From positions 2,879,079 through 2,943,078 of the forward strand of contig CM030936.1 of assembly GCA_018136815.1 (NCBI GenBank): DNA of 64,000 nucleotides. The letters are read 5' to 3'. Position 1 is the first letter of the stretch. Each line of letters opens with the position of its first letter. This stretch comes from Isochrysis galbana. Lineage: Eukaryota > Haptophyta > Isochrysidales > Isochrysidaceae. Of the stretch, positions 60,830 through 64,000 are shown one piece after another. The notes below the pieces were generated by a model. That model saw nothing but the letters and a program-made list of their open reading frames with translations. It did not search any database and was not told the DNA's origin. A program made the translations under genes and the position numbers.

Positions 60830-61380
60830 CGCCGTGCGCATTGGGCACGGCGCGGTGCCCCCCCCCCCCCTCGCGGAGACGCCGTGCGTGCGCATCCCGA
60901 TTTTTTCCCTCTGCGTGCCGCCTAATGCGCACAATTACGTAAATGTGCAATATAAGAGATGTTTCGTTCAGCACGTGTGATGGCTTGCAATCACAATGTG
61001 CACGCCGCGCATAGGCACGGCGCGATGTGCATCGGCCCCCCCGCGGAGACGCCGTGCGTGCGCATGTCGACTTTTTCCCTGCGTGCCGCCTAAGGCGCAC
61101 AATTACGTAAACGTGCAATATAAGAGATGTTTCGTTACGCAGCACGTGTGATGACTTGCAATCACAATGTGCACGCCGTGCATGGGCACGGCGCGATGTG
61201 CATCGGCCCCCCCCCGCGGGGGCGCCGTGCGTGCGCATAGCAACTTCCAGGAAGGTGCACGCCGTGCGTTCACTCTTTCCGCGGGGGAACTCTGGGCGCG
61301 GAGGGCGGGTGGGAACCCTGGGGCACCCCCTGGGACCGGGGGGATTATTACAGTATACGGCGATAACACTAACGTAAACA
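60830..61380. repeat. Repeat G tandem array (three units)
   Basis: Units start at about 60830, 60998 and 61168, each with GTGCACGCCG(T/C)GC, a GGCACGGCGCG(A/G)TG segment, a C-run, GACGCCGTGCGTGCGCAT, and in the first two AATTACGTAAA(T/C)GTGCAATATAAGAGATGTTTCGTT. The last unit changes after GTGCGTTCACTC into the sequence also found at 1509-1641 (CCGCGGGGGAA(T/C)TCTGGGCG...TTAACGTAAAC). Confidence 0.85.
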
Positions 61381-61553
61381 ACTGGGCCGTCTCGCCCATC
61401 TCTCCCCCTCCCGCCCCCCCCCCCCTTCCCCCTCCCTCCCTTCGCCTCTCACCGACTCACCGACCTACCAGAGAGAGAAGGCTCCTACTGCCTGCCTCCC
61501 TCCTCCCTCCTCGCTCACCCTCCAGCTCTCTCCTCGCCCTCGTCTTCCTCACG

Positions 61554-62213
61554 ATGGTGGCGACTCGGCGCGCATCGGTACGGTCCTCCGTCCTCTCGTC
61601 TCGTGCTCCTGCTCGCTGGTTTCGTTCGACTCGCTCGACACGGCCACCTGTCGACTGGACGCCAAGCGCAAGCGCTGCTCGCACGACTCGTTCCTCCTCC
61701 TGCTCCAATGGCGCGGCGGAGGAGGCGGAGCCTGTTCGCGTTCCTGATGCCGAGGAGGAGGCCCTTTCCCCGACCGAGGAGGCCACCATCACCACCACCG
61801 ACGAGGACCCCGGGCCTGTGGGAGGAGAAGAGAAGAACGAGAACAGTGCGTCGGACGCTCCAGGCCTTCTTCTTCCCATCGCGCCGGCTGCGGAGGTCGA
61901 GAAGCCAGCGGAGTCGATGGAGGAGGTCGTGCCCGCCCACGCGCTCGCTCTCACCGAGGACAAGGAAGCCGAGGAGGACGACGAGGAGACGGAGAAGGCG
62001 GAGAAGGCGAAGACGGCTGCGTCCGACGCACCAGTCGGAGAAGTCTTCTTCACTCGGTTCGAGGAGGCCACGCAGCTGCGCGGCGCTGAAGTTGGCCCTT
62101 TTGTCTACGCGGCGCTGATGCGCGTGAAACCGTACTGGTTGAAAAAGAAAACATGCACATCTGGGTGGAAAAAAATAATAACCTGGCCCTCTTTTGACGG
62201 AACGCGACTTTAG
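61554..62213 (+). CDS. Hypothetical acidic protein with basic leader
   Basis: About 219 residues from the Met at 61554. The leader is Arg/Ser/Ala-rich without acids (VATRRASVRSSVLSSRAPAR), compatible with an organelle presequence. The middle is Glu/Ala low complexity. A C-terminal non-repetitive part (GEVFFTRFEEATQLRGAEVG, FVYAALMRVKPYW) could be the edge of a domain continuing in a further exon; the last ~20 residues may be intron read-through. Family unknown. Confidence 0.4.
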   Translation: MVATRRASVRSSVLSSRAPARWFRSTRSTRPPVDWTPSASAARTTRSSSCSNGAAEEAEPVRVPDAEEEALSPTEEATITTTDEDPGPVGGEEKNENSASDAPGLLLPIAPAAEVEKPAESMEEVVPAHALALTEDKEAEEDDEETEKAEKAKTAASDAPVGEVFFTRFEEATQLRGAEVGPFVYAALMRVKPYWLKKKTCTSGWKKIITWPSFDGTRL

Positions 62214-62884
62214 TGGGAGTAGTGGTACTAACGCTCAGTTGTTTTATACAAAACTTTGGCGTATGCCAACAATTACACAGGGGCCACCCGGACAGTCACG
62301 CCAATCGGGTAGGCCGCGCAGCTGTGGTACCGCCTAATGAAAGCAAGCCGCATATTTACATTTACTAGTACTACTAGCATTTTATTTTATTGTCGGGCTA
62401 ACGCACAACATTGAAGAGAAGTAGTTGAGGATAAAGCAAGAAAAGAAGGAGAAGTGATTAGAGTATGACACTACGCACAAGAACATTGAGAACAAAGCAC
62501 AAACAATTATAGGCTCGACTAAGGCTAGCGGGAGATCAGTATGCACAACGCTGTTCATTGACCGGTTACAACGAAAACAGCGCCCTAGTTGAGACTTGAG
62601 AGAGCAAGGAGGAGTGGAAGCTAGTCGTCATTCGACTCCACAAGCCGTTGAGAGAACTTTTGCGATGATCGCAACGCTCTTGGCGCACATCCACATGAAT
62701 GTGTCATAGAATAAGGAAGGTAATTGGCCCATCTGTGCGAGTGGATGCCACCAATGGACGGAATGCCTCATCACGAGCCCAGTCGCTCTTTCAGGAGTTC
62801 GTCCAGGATGTCATGAGTATAACGATTTCAGAACACACTTGTCGGCGACGATGAATGAAGAGAATTTTCGTTGCAGTGTCTGCA
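62214..62884. other. 3' region between convergent genes
   Basis: AT-richer intergenic DNA with no gene seen. Probably contains 3' UTRs of both flanking genes. Confidence 0.45.
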
Positions 62885-63676
62885 TCATCTTGGCCTGTCT
62901 TCTGCCCAGAGAGCAAGGTTGTCGCGTAAGAGCTGCATTATTAGCGTGGAATCCCTATACGAAGCTGCATCCAAACTTGCAGCACAATCCAACTCGGCAA
63001 TTGCGTCATCGATTGCTTGCTTGGCACGTTCACAAGCCTCTGATGACTGTCGCAAGACCTCATGCAAGAACACGGCGTAATTTAGCGCAAGCCCAAGCCG
63101 GATAGGATGCGTGGGTGGAAGCCCTGTCTGCGCAAGCTTGGACGCTGCCTTGTAGCTTGCCTCCGCACGATATGCTATTGAATCTGGCGCTAGTGTGCCA
63201 TCCTCCATTGACCTTGCGCCTCTGAGCTCTGCCAGATAACGGAAGTAATCGGCACGCATCTTCTGGTAAAATACCTGCGACTCAGCATCTTCCTGCTCCT
63301 GTTGTGCTCGCAGTCCCGGGTTCGTGGGAATAAGCCGAGAATCTATGAGACTAAGAACTTCCGCACATACTTCTTCCAGCTCATGTTCCACACCACTTCG
63401 GTACCCTGCTATCCACATCAGCCGCTCTTCAGCAGACTCATCGCCTGCCTGCAACCAGTCCTGCTCGCTCTTTTCACATGACGCGAGTGTGCGCAGAGAC
63501 GATCGCCGTGCGCCAACCACATTCTTGTAGGCCACGGAGAGGAGGTTGCGCTCCTCGAGGCCAAGCGGCTCCATCTCTAGGGCGACCTCCTTCATGTGGG
63601 TGCACATCTCTTCGTAGCGCTCGGCCTGCCCAGCCAACCGCGCCATGTAGACATTCTTCTCGATCGTGAGCGGCAT
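62885..63676 (-). CDS. 14-3-3 phosphoserine/threonine-binding adaptor protein
   Basis: 263 residues from the Met at 63676 (MPLTIEKNVYMARLAGQAERY), a typical length. The upstream open frame up to 63940 is rejected as non-homologous leader. Both family signatures are present: RNLLSVAYKNVVGARRSSLR and, near the C-terminus, YRDSTLIMQLLRDNLALW. The phosphopeptide-pocket elements KNVVGARR and MRADYFRYLAEL (Arg-x-x-Tyr) are in place. Dimeric cytosolic adaptor binding phosphorylated client proteins. One exon; intact frame. Confidence 0.95.
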   Translation of the reverse strand: MPLTIEKNVYMARLAGQAERYEEMCTHMKEVALEMEPLGLEERNLLSVAYKNVVGARRSSLRTLASCEKSEQDWLQAGDESAEERLMWIAGYRSGVEHELEEVCAEVLSLIDSRLIPTNPGLRAQQEQEDAESQVFYQKMRADYFRYLAELRGARSMEDGTLAPDSIAYRAEASYKAASKLAQTGLPPTHPIRLGLALNYAVFLHEVLRQSSEACERAKQAIDDAIAELDCAASLDAASYRDSTLIMQLLRDNLALWAEDRPR

Positions 63677-64000
63677 CGCCCGCCCGCCAAGCGGCCGATT
63701 TGCGCACGGCACGGCGCAACCGGCAACCCGCCGATGTCTACCAGGTACTAATACTACTTCATTTGAGTATTGAGTACACACTTCTGCCTTCTGCCACGAC
63801 GAGGTTTCTTGTTCGTGCTTGTTTAACCCTAGTACATGCCTAAAACCCCAAAAAAGGGGGGCTGGCATTCGGGTCTGGGCGCCCAAACGACAGAATTTTT
63901 GTGCCGGACCATGTGTACATAGGCAGATTAGGACCCCCAAAGCAGCCTAGCACATGTGCATGAAGTTATAGTGACATTTGAGAGCTGCGAAATCGACGAA
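63677..64000. other. Upstream flank of the 14-3-3 gene
   Basis: Includes the likely promoter of the minus-strand 14-3-3 gene; no further feature recognised before the window end. Confidence 0.4.

Noticed and set aside
60830-61260. CRISPR array
   Set aside because: The repeats are long, GC-rich, adjacent and diverged, with no short unique spacers and in a eukaryotic context.
62885-63940. 351-residue version of the 14-3-3 protein
   Set aside because: The 88 residues before the Met at 63676 show no 14-3-3 character; the shorter start gives the normal family length.

Overview
The window is nuclear DNA from a eukaryotic alga, most likely a haptophyte-like flagellate. Genes are GC-rich and cut by short GT-AG introns (about 55-190 nt). 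One protein has a signal peptide running into a plastid-type leader, which suggests a secondary plastid, and another has a twin-arginine thylakoid-lumen leader. A ciliary microtubule-inner-protein-like gene implies a flagellum. Telomere-type CCCTAA repeats, Pro/Ser-coding minisatellites and many dispersed repeats fit a large repeat-rich algal genome. The lineage is inferred; a dinoflagellate or pelagophyte is not excluded.

Layout. 0-8 kb: GH5 glucanase (runs off the left edge), a repeat-type protein, an unknown gene, a proline-rich extracellular-type C-terminus, and a mitochondrial-type PLP aminotransferase. 8-11 kb: type I membrane propeller/EGF-like protein. 11-14.9 kb: repeats and Pro/Ser minisatellite. 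15-16.4 kb: heat-shock factor with four exons. 17.8-18.8 kb: leucine-rich-repeat protein. 19.5-24.3 kb: pentafunctional AROM (shikimate pathway), divergent from the flagellar gene at 24.7-26.0 kb. 26.6-30.2 kb: an AT-richer, virus-like island with small membrane and coiled-coil ORFs, a duplicated TATA-bearing module, and a GIY-YIG nuclease inside perfect 150-bp inverted repeats. 31-35 kb: repeats, a telomeric tract, a small repeat-domain protein, an IS5-type transposase fragment and a plastid membrane protein. 38-41.3 kb: proton-pumping pyrophosphatase carrying a lumenal Cys-rich N-terminal domain. 41.4-44.4 kb: two unknown ORFs and a membrane RBR E3 ligase. 44.4-49.2 kb: mobile-repeat cluster. 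49.3-52.8 kb: a secreted or organellar helical protein and a thylakoid-lumen cyclophilin. 53-56 kb: repeats. 56.2-57.7 kb: SPOUT RNA methyltransferase. 58-62.3 kb: unknown ORFs and repeats. 62.9-63.7 kb: 14-3-3 protein.

The host genes are mostly unrelated housekeeping functions (shikimate synthesis, vacuolar energisation, stress transcription, ubiquitin ligation, RNA methylation, phosphoprotein binding), so no operon logic applies. Several clear coding regions contain 1-nt frame slips, mostly in homopolymers, so sequencing errors are a real possibility and gene models should be read with that in mind. No rRNA, confident tRNA or CRISPR array was seen.
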